A DNA stretch of 11,351 nucleotides from Sphingomonadaceae bacterium (GTDB lineage Bacteria > Pseudomonadota > Alphaproteobacteria > Sphingomonadales > Sphingomonadaceae), in the NCBI GenBank assembly GCA_014380205.1, contig JACMKH010000005.1, positions 1 to 11,351 of the forward strand, written 5' to 3'. How positions within the stretch are numbered: position 1 is the stretch's first letter; each line of letters starts with the position of its first letter. The translations under genes were made by a program, and so were the position numbers. Under the pieces are notes generated by a model. It searched no databases. It saw only the letters and a list, made by a program, of their open reading frames with translations, and had not been told where the DNA came from. Below, piece by piece: positions 1 to 9,965 of the stretch.

Positions 1-321
1 GCCCTCGAAATGTCGGGCAATCCCTCGGCGCTCCGCGACCTGCTCGATAACATGGCGCACGGCGGCAAGGTCTCGATGCTCGGCATCCCCGAGGGCGAGG
101 TCGCGATCGACTGGAACAAGGTCATCTTCAACATGCTGACCTTGAAGGGCATTTATGGCCGCGAGATTTTCGAGACCTGGTACAAGATGAGCGTGATGAT
201 CCAGTCGGGGCTCGATCTTTCGCCGATCATCACGCATCGCCTGCCCTATCAGGAGTTCGAGAGCGGCTTCGAAGCGATGCTCCAGGGCGGCACGGGCAAG
301 GTCGTGCTCCGCTGGGATTGA
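1..321 (+). CDS. tdh: L-threonine 3-dehydrogenase, C-terminal part (5'-truncated by window)
   Basis: Tdh is a cytosolic zinc-dependent, NAD-linked medium-chain dehydrogenase that oxidises threonine to 2-amino-3-ketobutyrate, the substrate of Kbl encoded just downstream. The reading frame is open from base 1, so the gene enters from outside. The 106 residues seen match the C-terminal third of the family almost word for word: the EMSG segment, [11 protein letters not shown] closing the Rossmann fold, [15 protein letters not shown], and [12 protein letters not shown], ending in GKVVLRWD. E. coli Tdh is about 341 residues, so roughly 235 N-terminal residues, including the catalytic zinc site, lie outside the window. 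No frameshift is visible. The order tdh then kbl is the reverse of the E. coli kbl-tdh operon, and a small ORF sits between the two genes here. Assignment is very secure; the 5' part cannot be judged. Confidence 0.96.
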   Translation, partial: ALEMSGNPSALRDLLDNMAHGGKVSMLGIPEGEVAIDWNKVIFNMLTLKGIYGREIFETWYKMSVMIQSGLDLSPIITHRLPYQEFESGFEAMLQGGTGKVVLRWD

Positions 322-335
322 GCGCAAGGGCTGTG

Positions 336-566
336 ATGCAATCGTATTGGATTGATGTTGAAGGCAGCCTTGGGGTCGGAATCACCGCGTGCTCAGAGAC
401 TGATGCGCTTGAGATTTTCGAAGCGGCCTTCGGTCTCCCGGCGACCCGAGCAAGCCTTGTCCGCAGCGCCGATGAATTGGACCAAGGACACGTCATCCCC
501 AATATGGGAAATTGGCTCAAGCGCGGTATCTGGTTCCCGCGCGGCCACGAGCATATTTCGAACTGA
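336..566 (+). CDS. Small conserved-type hypothetical protein (76 aa) between tdh and kbl
   Basis: No function is recognised. The ATG at 336 has a purine-rich ribosome site AAGGG at 326-330; a TTG at 318 and a GTG at 333 in the same frame are alternatives. The 76-residue product is acidic in its first half ([14 protein letters not shown], residues 4-17) and ends with [10 protein letters not shown] (49-58) followed by KRGIWFP (62-68). I recall this HV-x-PNMG-x(4)-RGIW-[YF]P ending from small uncharacterised proteins scattered through bacteria, but that is memory and not a search. There is no signal peptide or membrane segment. Three 60-base lines inside it give about 55-67% GC, against about 70% in neighbouring genes, and third positions are less G/C-biased. 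It ends 20 bp before the kbl start, so it is probably co-transcribed with tdh and kbl. It could be an acquired cargo gene. Confidence 0.7.
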   Translation: MQSYWIDVEGSLGVGITACSETDALEIFEAAFGLPATRASLVRSADELDQGHVIPNMGNWLKRGIWFPRGHEHISN

Positions 567-577
567 AACATTGCCGC

Positions 578-581
578 GAGG
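578..581 (+). promoter_or_regulatory. Ribosome binding site deciding the kbl start
   Basis: GAGG lies 5 bases before the ATG at 587. The kbl frame stays open upstream to an ATG at 512, but that would add 25 residues that overlap the preceding small ORF and resemble nothing at the N-terminus of Kbl proteins. This site and the family length both favour 587. Confidence 0.6.
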
Positions 582-586
582 TCCGC

Positions 587-1771
<1,185 letters not shown>

Positions 1772-1812
1772 AATTGCTCACCGACGCGAAGCGCCAGAAT
1801 GCGGAGATCAGA

Positions 1813-2223
1813 ATGCCGACATCCCACCCGCGCGCTGATCGCCGCCGCACCCAATCCGCCTCGCCCTTCGAGGAGCAGATCGGCTTTTGCCGCGCGATGC
1901 GCGTCGGTGGCCGCATCCTCGTCTCGGGCACCGCGCCGATCGAGGATGACGGGTCCAGCACGCCGGGCGACGCGGGCGCGCAGGCCGATCGCTGCTTCGC
2001 GCTGATCGTCGGCCAGATCGAGCAGCTCGGCGGGCGCGCCGAGGACGTCGTTCGCGTGCGGATGTTCGTCACCGACATCGCCGACGCCGACGCGGTCAGC
2101 GCCGCCCACGCGCGCTGGATGAAGCCCGCGCGGCCGACCGCGACGCTGGTTGCGGTCAGTGCGCTCTACCGGCCCGAATGGCGCGTGGAGATCGAGGCCG
2201 AAGCCGTTATAGAGGCCGCATGA
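1813..2223 (+). CDS. RidA/YjgF-family protein lacking the canonical catalytic arginine
   Basis: This is a 136-residue member of the Rid (YjgF/YER057c/UK114) family of small trimeric cytosolic proteins. Archetypal RidA hydrolyses reactive enamines such as 2-aminoacrylate. The start ATG at 1813 has GGAG at 1803-1806. Family landmarks are VSGTAP at 37-42, the segment GGRAEDVVRVRMFVTDI, and the C-terminal strand VEIEAEA at 125-131. In RidA an arginine (Arg105 in E. coli) sits about 8 residues before that strand and binds the substrate carboxylate. Here the stretch after Pro108 reads TATLVAVSAL, putting Ala117 (or Leu118) there, so imine deaminase activity is doubtful and this looks like one of the non-RidA Rid subfamilies. 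Its stop overlaps the next start by 4 bp, tying it to the acyl-CoA dehydrogenase. The true substrate is unknown. Confidence 0.88.
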   Translation: MPTSHPRADRRRTQSASPFEEQIGFCRAMRVGGRILVSGTAPIEDDGSSTPGDAGAQADRCFALIVGQIEQLGGRAEDVVRVRMFVTDIADADAVSAAHARWMKPARPTATLVAVSALYRPEWRVEIEAEAVIEAA

Positions 2224-3362
2224 GCCAGTTCGACCTCACCGACGAGCAGCGCCAGATCCAGGAGATGGCGCTGAAATTCACCGCCGACGAGATCACGCCG
2301 CACGCCGCGGAGTGGGACGAGAAGCATATCTTTCCGCGCGAGGTCGTCGTCGCGGCGGCGGGGTTGGGGTTCGGATCGATCTATGTCTCGGAGGAGGCGG
2401 GCGGGATCGGGCTCGGGCGGCTCGAGGCGGCGCTGATCATGGAGGCGATGGCCTATGGCTGCCCATCGACCAGCGCGTTCATCTCGATCCACAACATGGC
2501 GAGCTGGATGATCGACCGCTTCGGCAGCCAGGCGGTCAAGGACAAATATCTGCCGAGCCTCGTCACCTGCGAGCACATCGCCTCCTACTGTCTGACCGAG
2601 CCCGGATCGGGATCGGACGCCGCGGCGCTCAAGACCAAGGCGGTCAAGGAGGGCGACCATTATGTCGTCAGCGGCTCGAAGGCGTTCATCTCTGGCGGCG
2701 GCGAGAACGACATCTACGTCACCATGGTCCGCACCGGCGTCGAGGGGCCCAAGGGCATTTCGTGCCTCGTCATCGAGAAAGCCATGGAGGGGGTCAGCTT
2801 CGGCGCGTTAGAAAAGAAGCTCGGCTGGCATTCGCAGCCGACAGCGCAGGTCAACTTCGATTCTGTGCGCGTCCCTGTGGAAAACCTTGTGGGCGGCGAG
2901 GGCGAGGGCTTCCGCATCGCGATGATGGGGCTTGACGGCGGGCGGCTCAACATCGGCGCCTGCTCGCTGGGCGGCGCGCAGCGCTGCCTCGACGAGGCGA
3001 TCGCCTATACCCGGGAGCGCAAGCAATTCGGCCAGCCGATCGCCGATTTCCAGAACACCCAGTTCACGCTCGCCGATATGGAGACGGAACTCCAGGCCGC
3101 GCGGATGCTGCTCTACGTGGCGGCGGTCAAGGTCACCGAGAACGCCCCCGACAAGACCAGGTTCGCGGCGATGGCCAAGCGCCTCGCGACCGATTCGGGA
3201 TCGTCGATCGTCGACCGCGCGCTCCAGCTCCACGGCGGCTACGGCTATCTCCAGGATTATCCGATCGAGCGCTTCTGGCGCGACCTCAGGGTCCATTCGA
3301 TCCTCGAGGGGACCAATCAGGTCATGCGCATGATCATCGGCCGCGAGCTGACGCGCCAGTGA
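2220..3362 (+). CDS. Acyl-CoA dehydrogenase, probable isobutyryl-CoA dehydrogenase
   Basis: This FAD enzyme forms the alpha,beta double bond of an acyl-CoA and passes electrons to electron-transfer flavoprotein. It has 380 residues, the normal length, from an ATG at 2220 overlapping the upstream stop as ATGA with GAGG at 2212-2215. The first acyl-CoA dehydrogenase signature is CLTEPGSGSD at 124-133, and the second is around LHGGYGYLQDYPIERFWRD. The catalytic base is Glu363 in ILEGTNQ, the position used by short- and medium-chain and ACAD8 enzymes. An ILEG[TS]N[EQ]VMR ending and the FISIHN/MIDRFG segments fit the ACAD8 group. Neighbouring 3-hydroxyisobutyryl-CoA hydrolase and MmsB indicate the valine pathway, so isobutyryl-CoA to methacrylyl-CoA is the likely reaction. 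A 2-methylbutyryl- or short-chain-specific enzyme remains possible from sequence alone. Confidence 0.93.
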   Translation: MSQFDLTDEQRQIQEMALKFTADEITPHAAEWDEKHIFPREVVVAAAGLGFGSIYVSEEAGGIGLGRLEAALIMEAMAYGCPSTSAFISIHNMASWMIDRFGSQAVKDKYLPSLVTCEHIASYCLTEPGSGSDAAALKTKAVKEGDHYVVSGSKAFISGGGENDIYVTMVRTGVEGPKGISCLVIEKAMEGVSFGALEKKLGWHSQPTAQVNFDSVRVPVENLVGGEGEGFRIAMMGLDGGRLNIGACSLGGAQRCLDEAIAYTRERKQFGQPIADFQNTQFTLADMETELQAARMLLYVAAVKVTENAPDKTRFAAMAKRLATDSGSSIVDRALQLHGGYGYLQDYPIERFWRDLRVHSILEGTNQVMRMIIGRELTRQ

Positions 3363-4456
3363 GCGCCGCACCCCGTCCAGTCGCGGCCCTCGAGGAGGCC
3401 GATCCGCCGCCCGTGCTCGTCGAGGGGGAAGGGCGTGTCGGCCGGATCAGCCTCAACCGCCCCAAGGCGCTCCACGCGCTCGACCTCGACATGGTCCAGG
3501 CGATGACCGGCGCGCTGCTCGAATGGCTCGGCGATCCGGCGGTGAAGCTGGTGCTGATCGATCACGCCGAAGGACGCGGCTTCTGCGCGGGCGGCGATGT
3601 GATCACCATCGCGCGGTCGAGCCAGGGGCATGGCGCGGCGGGGCAGGCCTTCTTCTTCCAGGAATATCGGCTCAACCATCTGATGTACACCTACCCCAAG
3701 CGCGGGGTCGTGTTCATGGACGGGATCACCATGGGCGGCGGCGTCGGCATCGCCTGCCCGTGCAAGTACCGCATCGCGACCGAGCGCACCGTGCTCGCCA
3801 TGCCCGAGACCTCGATCGGTCTGTTTCCCGATGTCGGCGGCGGCCGCTATCTGTCGCGGCTGCGCGGACGGATCGCGCAATTCCTCGCGCTCACCGGCGC
3901 GCGGCTCGACGGCGCCGAGTGCGTCGCGCTGGGGCTCGCCACGCATTACATCCCCTCGGACCGGCTCGCGGATGTCAAGCGCGAGCTGATCGAGGTTCCC
4001 GAGCACGTCGAGGCGATCCTGCGCGCCGCCCAGATCGAGCCCCCGCCGGCGAGAATCGTCGATAATTACGCGATCATCGACCGCTGCTTCGCCTCGGACC
4101 GGCTCGAGGACATTTTCGCCGCGCTCGCCGCCGACGGATCGGATTGGGCAAAGAAGGAGTTGGCGACACTCGGGACCAAATCGCCCACCGCGTGCAAGGT
4201 CTCGCTTCGGCTGCTCGTCGAGAGCCCGAGGCAGTTTCACTTTCTCGACGAGATGCGGCTCGAATATGGCATCGTCGTGCGCATGTTCCGGCATCCCGAC
4301 TTCATCGAAGGCGTGCGCGCGCTGCTGATCGACAAGGACAATGCGCCGCGCTGGACCCCAGCGACGCCCGAGGAGGTCGCCGACGAGATGATCGATCGCA
4401 TATTCGAGCCTTTGCCCGCGCGCGAGGCCTGGACGCCGCTGGAGGAATTGCAATGA
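3359..4456 (+). CDS. 3-hydroxyisobutyryl-CoA hydrolase (crotonase fold)
   Basis: This enzyme releases free 3-hydroxyisobutyrate from its CoA ester, the thioesterase step of valine degradation that clears toxic methacrylyl-CoA-derived intermediates. It has 365 residues, longer than hydratases (about 260) and typical of HIBCH-type proteins. Marks of this branch are GRGFCAGGD early on, EYRLNHLMYTYPKR, GITMGGGVGIA forming the oxyanion hole, and MPETSIGLFPDVGG. In that last motif Glu150 and Asp158 are 8 residues apart, as are Glu169 and Asp177 in the human enzyme. The start is taken as GTG at 3359, which overlaps the dehydrogenase stop by 4 bp (GTGA); no in-frame ATG fits near the expected N-terminus. 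The C-terminal helical extension (HPDFIEGVRALLIDKD) is also characteristic. An enoyl-CoA hydratase annotation would be the usual less precise label. Confidence 0.93.
   Translation: MSAAPRPVAALEEADPPPVLVEGEGRVGRISLNRPKALHALDLDMVQAMTGALLEWLGDPAVKLVLIDHAEGRGFCAGGDVITIARSSQGHGAAGQAFFFQEYRLNHLMYTYPKRGVVFMDGITMGGGVGIACPCKYRIATERTVLAMPETSIGLFPDVGGGRYLSRLRGRIAQFLALTGARLDGAECVALGLATHYIPSDRLADVKRELIEVPEHVEAILRAAQIEPPPARIVDNYAIIDRCFASDRLEDIFAALAADGSDWAKKELATLGTKSPTACKVSLRLLVESPRQFHFLDEMRLEYGIVVRMFRHPDFIEGVRALLIDKDNAPRWTPATPEEVADEMIDRIFEPLPAREAWTPLEELQ
4441..4445 (+). promoter_or_regulatory. Strong ribosome binding site for phaC
   Basis: A perfect GGAGG lies inside the last codons of the hydrolase gene, 7 bases before the ATG at 4453 that overlaps the hydrolase stop. 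It supports 4453 as the phaC start over upstream in-frame extensions and suggests efficient coupled translation. Confidence 0.65.
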
Positions 4457-6279
4457 CCGACACTCGCGAGCGCTCCCTCTGGACACTGCCCGACACCGCC
4501 CCCGATCCCGCCGAGCTCGCCGACGCCTGGACGCGCGTCGTCGAGAACGCGACCGCGCTGATGCAGGCCAACATGCGCGGCGCGGGCGCCGGGTCGCCCC
4601 CCGTCGCATACGATCCGACCGCGCCCGCGCGCGCCTTCGCCGAGTTCACCGCGCAGCTCTGGACCAATCCGCTCGGCGTGCTCGAGGCGAGCCGCGCGGC
4701 GAGCTCCGAATGGATGGAGCTTTGGCGACGGACCGCGCTTGGCATCAGCGGGGCGAGGCAGGTGCCGCTGGTGGAGCCCGCGCGCGGCGACCGGCGCTTC
4801 GGCGATGCGGCGTGGTCCGAGGAGCCGGTGTTCGACTATCTCAAACAGGCCTATCTGCTCGCGAGCCGTCAGGCGACCGCGCTGATCGACGACGCCGAAG
4901 GGATCGACGACGCGACGCGGACGCGCGCGCGCTTCTTCACGCAAAGCTATCTCGACGCGCTCTCGCCCGCCAATTTCGCCTTCACCAACCCCGAGGCGAT
5001 CCGCCGCGCGATCGAGACCGGATCGATCAGCCTGCTCTCGGGCCTTGCCAACCTGCTCGCCGATGCGGCGACCGAGGCCAGGCTGCCCGTGCGCCGCGCG
5101 GGCCAGAGCTTCGTGCTCGGCGAGACGATCGCGGCGACCAAGGGGAGCGTGATCTTCCGCAACGAGATGATGGAGCTGATCCAGTATGAGGCGCTGACCA
5201 AGAAGGTCCATCGCCGCCCGCTGCTCTACATCCCCCCGCTGGTGAACAAATTTTACGTGCTCGATCTCCAGCCGCACACCAGCCTGCTGCGCTGGATGGT
5301 CGAGCAGGGCCACACCGTGTTCGTGATCTCGTGGATCAACCCCGGCCCAGATCTCGCCGACAAGGGCATCGCCGATTATGTCGCGCTCGGCCCCCTCGCC
5401 GCGCTCGATGTCATCGAGAAAGTCACCGGCGAGCGCGAGACCGACATCTTCGGCTTCTGCATGGGCGGGACCTTGCTCGCGATCACGCTCGGCGTCGCGG
5501 CGGCGCGCGGGCAAGCCGATCGCATCGCCTCGGCCACGCTGATCGGAACCTTGCTCGACTTCTCCAAGCTCGGCCAATGGGCGACCTTCGGCGAGGACCA
5601 GCAGCTCGCGGCGCTCGAGCGCCATCTCGAGAAGCGCGGCTATATCTCGGCGCACGATCTCCAGGCGCTGTTCAGCGTGGTCCGCGCCAACGATCTGATC
5701 TGGTCCTCAGTGGTGAGCCATTATCTGCTCGACCGCGAGGCGCCGCCATCGGACCTGCTCCACTGGTTCGCCGACGGGGCGAACATCCCCAAGGCGTTCC
5801 TGCTCGACTGGGCGCGCGAGATCCAGCGGGCGAACGCGCTGACCCGGCCCGGCGGTGTGGTCGTCGGCGGCGCGTCCGTCGATCTCGCCAAGGTCGAGAC
5901 CCCAGTGATGGCGATCTCGCTCAAGGACGATCACGTCTCGGGCTGGCAGGCGACCTATGACGGCGCGCGGCTGTTCGGCGGGCCGACGCGCTTCGTGCTC
6001 GGCGGATCGGGGCACAATGCCGGTGTGGTCAACCCGCCCGCCGCGAACAAGCACGGTTATTGGACCAACGAGGCGCTGCCCGAAAGCGCCGAGGACTGGA
6101 TGGAGGGCGCGGAACGCCACGAAGGCTCGTGGTGGCCCGACTGGCAGCGCTGGCTGGTCCGCGAGGGCGAGGATCGCGTCCCCGCGCGCAAGGTCGGCGG
6201 CGGCAAGCTCAAGCCGATCGAGCCCGCGCCGGGAAGCTATGTCCGCATGCAGGGCGGAGGAGAAAGCCATGTCGTTTGA
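4453..6279 (+). CDS. phaC: Class I poly(3-hydroxyalkanoate) synthase
   Basis: PhaC polymerises (R)-3-hydroxyacyl-CoA, mainly 3-hydroxybutyryl-CoA, into polyester granules and acts at the granule surface. The protein has 608 residues, in the range of class I synthases (about 590-610). The N-terminal third carries the class-specific segment with [13 protein letters not shown]. The alpha/beta-hydrolase core includes [23 protein letters not shown] and the lipase-like box GFCMGG with nucleophile Cys336. Asp493 (KDDHV) and His521 (GSGHNAG) complete the triad. The Asp-His spacing of 28 equals that of the Cupriavidus necator enzyme (480/508). C-terminal marks are WWPDWQRWL and the ending [15 protein letters not shown] precedes the ATG, which overlaps the hydrolase stop by 4 bp; an upstream extension to 4144 is antibiotic to that overlap and lacks family similarity. 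No phaA, phaB, phasin or PhaR gene lies nearby. Confidence 0.96.
   Translation: MTDTRERSLWTLPDTAPDPAELADAWTRVVENATALMQANMRGAGAGSPPVAYDPTAPARAFAEFTAQLWTNPLGVLEASRAASSEWMELWRRTALGISGARQVPLVEPARGDRRFGDAAWSEEPVFDYLKQAYLLASRQATALIDDAEGIDDATRTRARFFTQSYLDALSPANFAFTNPEAIRRAIETGSISLLSGLANLLADAATEARLPVRRAGQSFVLGETIAATKGSVIFRNEMMELIQYEALTKKVHRRPLLYIPPLVNKFYVLDLQPHTSLLRWMVEQGHTVFVISWINPGPDLADKGIADYVALGPLAALDVIEKVTGERETDIFGFCMGGTLLAITLGVAAARGQADRIASATLIGTLLDFSKLGQWATFGEDQQLAALERHLEKRGYISAHDLQALFSVVRANDLIWSSVVSHYLLDREAPPSDLLHWFADGANIPKAFLLDWAREIQRANALTRPGGVVVGGASVDLAKVETPVMAISLKDDHVSGWQATYDGARLFGGPTRFVLGGSGHNAGVVNPPAANKHGYWTNEALPESAEDWMEGAERHEGSWWPDWQRWLVREGEDRVPARKVGGGKLKPIEPAPGSYVRMQGGGESHVV
6256..6262 (+). 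promoter_or_regulatory. Ribosome binding site for the enoyl-CoA hydratase gene
   Basis: GGAGGAG, within the 3' end of phaC, stands 6 bases before the ATG at 6269. It is one of the strongest Shine-Dalgarno matches in the window and fixes the start that overlaps phaC by 11 bp. Confidence 0.65.
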
Positions 6280-7042
6280 GACGATCCTCGTCGAGGCGCG
6301 CGGCGCGGTCACGTTGATCACGCTCAACCGTCCGCAGGCGCTCAACGCGCTCAACAACCAGGTGCTGAGCGAGCTAATCGAGGCGCTCGGCGCCTATGAC
6401 GCCGATCCCGCGCAACGCTGCGCGGTCGTCACGGGGAGCGAGAAGGCGTTCGCGGCGGGGGCGGACATCAAGGAGATGTCGAGCCAGGACTTCGCCGACA
6501 TGTACGCCAACAATCATTTCTCGGGCTGGGAGCGAGTCACCGCGACGCGCAAGCCGTGGATCGCGGCGGTCTCGGGCTATGCGCTGGGCGGTGGCTGCGA
6601 GGTGGCGATGATGGCCGATTTCATCATCGCGGGGGACAACGCCAAATTCGGCCAGCCCGAGATCAAGCTCGGCGTGACGCCCGGGATGGGCGGATCGCAG
6701 CGCATGGCGCGCGCGATCGGCAAGGCCAAGACGATGGAAATGTGCCTCACCGGGCGGATGATGGACGCGGCGGAGGCCGAGGGGCTCGGGCTGGTCGCCA
6801 AGGTCGTCCCCGCCGCCGATCTGCTCGACGAGGCGCTCAAGACCGCCGAGGCGATCGCCGGCATGGCCCCGCTCGCGGCGATCGCGACCAAGGAGATGGT
6901 CAACGCGGCGTTCGAGACCACGCTCGCCCAGGGCATCGCCTTCGAGCGTCGGCTGTTCCACGGCCTGTTCGGCACCGAGGACCAGAAGGAGGGGATGGCC
7001 GCATTCGTCGACAAGCGGGCGGCGGATTGGAAGGGGAAATGA
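6269..7042 (+). CDS. Enoyl-CoA hydratase (crotonase family)
   Basis: This cytosolic enzyme adds water across a 2-enoyl-CoA double bond. In this setting methacrylyl-CoA to (S)-3-hydroxyisobutyryl-CoA is the likely valine-pathway step, supplying the hydrolase encoded two genes upstream. The 257-residue length is standard. Motifs are [13 protein letters not shown] near the N-terminus, [11 protein letters not shown] for CoA binding, [16 protein letters not shown] and [16 protein letters not shown]. Glu111 and Glu131 are 20 residues apart, as are the two catalytic glutamates (144/164) of rat mitochondrial hydratase, so a full hydratase active site is present. It is not a PhaJ-type (R)-hydratase, which has a hot-dog fold, so it does not directly make PhaC substrate. 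The start at 6269 overlaps phaC by 11 bp. Broad short-chain crotonase activity is equally compatible with the sequence. Confidence 0.94.
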   Translation: MSFETILVEARGAVTLITLNRPQALNALNNQVLSELIEALGAYDADPAQRCAVVTGSEKAFAAGADIKEMSSQDFADMYANNHFSGWERVTATRKPWIAAVSGYALGGGCEVAMMADFIIAGDNAKFGQPEIKLGVTPGMGGSQRMARAIGKAKTMEMCLTGRMMDAAEAEGLGLVAKVVPAADLLDEALKTAEAIAGMAPLAAIATKEMVNAAFETTLAQGIAFERRLFHGLFGTEDQKEGMAAFVDKRAADWKGK

Positions 7043-7452
7043 ACAGAGTTCGGGAAACGAGGGCGAACGCAATCCTCAATGAGGAACTCGATCGTGTCGA
7101 TTGGGCGGAGCGTTCGGCATTCACTGTTCGAGACGGGGAACGTGGCGAAGCAGGCAGCCTGGAATGGTGGCATCAAAACACGCCGGACAATGAGCGTTCG
7201 GAAACGACGCGCAGCCTCGGATATTTGCGGGCCTATCTCCGTATCGCCGGCGAAGACGCCATCTACGCGACGGGCATCCGCCTTCACCGACGCGTCCTTT
7301 GGATGGACCGTTCGGTCATGAGCCGCTTGGAGCGCGACGGCTACCTCCAGTTCGATGGTTCGACCAAGGTGCCGCGATTCCTGTTGACCGACAAAGGGCG
7401 TGCATGGGTTCAGCAGGACGGGTGGTCTCTTCACACCAAGGAAGTCGTGTGA
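7039..7452 (+). CDS. Hypothetical protein (137 aa), possible winged-helix-like C-terminus, set between ech and mmsB
   Basis: No family is recognised. The ATG at 7039 overlaps the hydratase stop (ATGA). Upstream AAGGGG at 7031-7036 is only 2 bases away, a short spacing. Its TGA overlaps the mmsB GTG start (GTGA). The protein is charged and soluble with no signal or membrane segment. Residues 1-60 are rich in Arg and Glu, and residue 44 lies in an EWWHQN segment. Residues 94-124 ([12 protein letters not shown], then [11 protein letters not shown]) resemble the recognition helix and wing of MarR/PadR-like winged helices, where LTxKG is common; this is only a resemblance. Four 60-base lines inside it give 58-63% GC against roughly 65-87% in flanking genes, and A/T-ending codons are frequent, so it may be a late arrival in the operon. 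It interrupts an otherwise standard valine-catabolic gene order. Confidence 0.72.
   Translation: MNRVRETRANAILNEELDRVDWAERSAFTVRDGERGEAGSLEWWHQNTPDNERSETTRSLGYLRAYLRIAGEDAIYATGIRLHRRVLWMDRSVMSRLERDGYLQFDGSTKVPRFLLTDKGRAWVQQDGWSLHTKEVV
7438..7444 (+). promoter_or_regulatory. Ribosome binding site supporting the mmsB GTG start
   Basis: AAGGAAG lies 4 bases before GTG at 7449, inside the 3' end of the preceding small ORF. It supports a non-ATG start for mmsB and implies that translation of the small ORF passes through and may couple to mmsB. Confidence 0.5.
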
Positions 7453-8330
7453 CCACCATCGCCTTCATCGGGCTCGGCAATATGGGCGGCGGGATGGCGG
7501 CGAACCTTGCCAAGTCGGGCTACCATGTCGCCGCTTTCGATCTCGTCGAGGATGCCTGCGAGCGCGCGCGCGAGGCCGGGTGCCGGATCGCCGAGGGTGG
7601 CGCGGCGGCGGTCGGGGGCGCCGACGCCGTCATCACAATGCTTCCCGCGGGAAAGCATGTCGCCTCAGTTTATGCCGAGGATGTCCTCCCCAACGCCGCG
7701 CCGGGCGCGCTCTTTATCGATTGCTCCACCATCGACGTCGCCACCGCGCGCGTGACCGCCGCTTCGGCCGAGGCCAAGGGCTTCGCGATGGTCGACGCGC
7801 CCGTCTCGGGCGGCATCGCGGCGGCGAACGCGGGGACGCTGACCTTCATGGTGGGCGGAACGGCGGAGGCGTTCGCGCGCGCCGAGCCCGTGCTCGCGGC
7901 GATGGGCAAGGCCGTGATTCACGCGGGCGAAGCTGGGGCGGGGCAGGCGGCCAAGATCTGCAACAACATGCTGCTCGGCGCGACGATGGTCGCGACCTGC
8001 GAAGCGTTCAACCTCGCGCGCGACCTCGGGCTCGACCTGCAAACCTTCTACGACATCTCCTCGCAGGCCTCGGGCCAGAGCTGGTCGATGACGAGCTATT
8101 GCCCGGTGCCGGGCGTCGGCCCCGAAACCCCCGCCGATCGCGATTACGAAGGCGGCTTCGCCGCGCCGCTGATGCTCAAGGATCTGCGGCTCGCGCTCGA
8201 GGCGGCGGAGGCGAGCGGAACCGCGACGCCGATGGGGCGGCGCGCAGCCGAACTTTACGAGGCGTTCGTGGCAGGAGACGGCGCCAAAAAGGACTTTTCC
8301 GGCATTATCCGGATGCTGGCCGAGGATTGA
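7449..8330 (+). CDS. mmsB: 3-hydroxyisobutyrate dehydrogenase
   Basis: MmsB oxidises free 3-hydroxyisobutyrate to methylmalonate semialdehyde with NAD, the step after the hydrolase in valine degradation. It has 293 residues, the usual size for beta-hydroxyacid dehydrogenases. The N-terminal Rossmann motif is [15 protein letters not shown], followed about 20 residues later by VAAFD, where the acidic residue favours NAD over NADP. The substrate-binding signature DAPVSGG occupies 116-122, and [11 protein letters not shown] holds catalytic Lys169. The C-terminal all-helical dimerisation half includes [11 protein letters not shown] and [10 protein letters not shown], both typical of 3-hydroxyisobutyrate rather than tartronate semialdehyde enzymes. 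The start is GTG at 7449, because the conserved [11 protein letters not shown] must begin within a few residues of the N-terminus and no ATG is available; the frame extends upstream only as a shadow. It closes the coupled run that began at the RidA gene. Confidence 0.95.
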   Translation: MTTIAFIGLGNMGGGMAANLAKSGYHVAAFDLVEDACERAREAGCRIAEGGAAAVGGADAVITMLPAGKHVASVYAEDVLPNAAPGALFIDCSTIDVATARVTAASAEAKGFAMVDAPVSGGIAAANAGTLTFMVGGTAEAFARAEPVLAAMGKAVIHAGEAGAGQAAKICNNMLLGATMVATCEAFNLARDLGLDLQTFYDISSQASGQSWSMTSYCPVPGVGPETPADRDYEGGFAAPLMLKDLRLALEAAEASGTATPMGRRAAELYEAFVAGDGAKKDFSGIIRMLAED

Positions 8331-8339
8331 CTCAATCAT

Positions 8340-8363
8340 CCCCCTCCCTTTCAAGGGAGGGGG
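8340..8363 (+). repeat. Perfect GC-rich inverted repeat (hairpin) before pccB
   Basis: Eleven bases at 8340-8350 (CCCCCTCCCTT) are exactly complemented by 8353-8363 around a TC centre; as RNA this is a 10-bp stem with a 4-base TTCA loop. It occupies most of the 41-bp gap between mmsB and pccB. The 3' arm runs into the Shine-Dalgarno region of pccB (GGAG at 8362-8365, 6 bases from the ATG), so the folded RNA would partly mask ribosome binding. No T-run follows, so a simple intrinsic terminator is unlikely. It may be a copy of a dispersed palindromic element; I see no second copy in this window. Confidence 0.75.
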
Positions 8364-8371
8364 AGAACGAT

Positions 8372-9884
<1,513 letters not shown>

Positions 9885-9904
<20 letters not shown>

Positions 9905-9965
9905 TGCTTCTCTCCTGGGCATTTTGTTGCTGATCGGATGCGCGAACCGGGGGCTCTTTTCATAG
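9885..9965 (+). CDS. Possible 26-residue lipoprotein (speculative)
   Basis: A short frame starts at ATG 9885 inside the last codons of pccB and ends at TAG 9963. The 26 residues form a compact lipoprotein signal: basic Arg5, a hydrophobic run from about residue 9 ([10 protein letters not shown]) and a lipobox ending LIGC with Cys at 19, then only seven residues (ANRGLFS). Such minimal lipoproteins exist, for example entericidins and colicin lysis proteins. The evidence is only the signal shape; the ribosome site is weak (GGAAA at 9876-9880). It could equally be a chance frame in non-coding DNA. Confidence 0.3.

Noticed and set aside
4144..4452. N-terminal extension of phaC in the same frame
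   Set aside because: The extension lies within the hydrolase gene and is Arg-rich without PhaC similarity. GGAGG plus the ATG at 4453 gives the expected length.
3317..4609. Minus-strand frame of 430 codons opposite the hydrolase gene
   Set aside because: It is an Arg-rich shadow antisense to a gene with intact catalytic motifs.
4237..5655. Minus-strand frame of 472 codons opposite the hydrolase end and phaC
   Set aside because: Its composition mirrors codon bias of the + strand genes, it has no recognisable motif, and it crosses a real gene boundary.
8340..8363. Hairpin as an intrinsic transcription terminator
   Set aside because: No T-run follows the stem; instead it passes directly into the ribosome site and start of pccB.
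7400..8371. Long in-frame extension upstream of pccB making an 834-residue protein
   Set aside because: It is a frame shadow of mmsB. PccB at 510 residues from 8372 is exactly family length.
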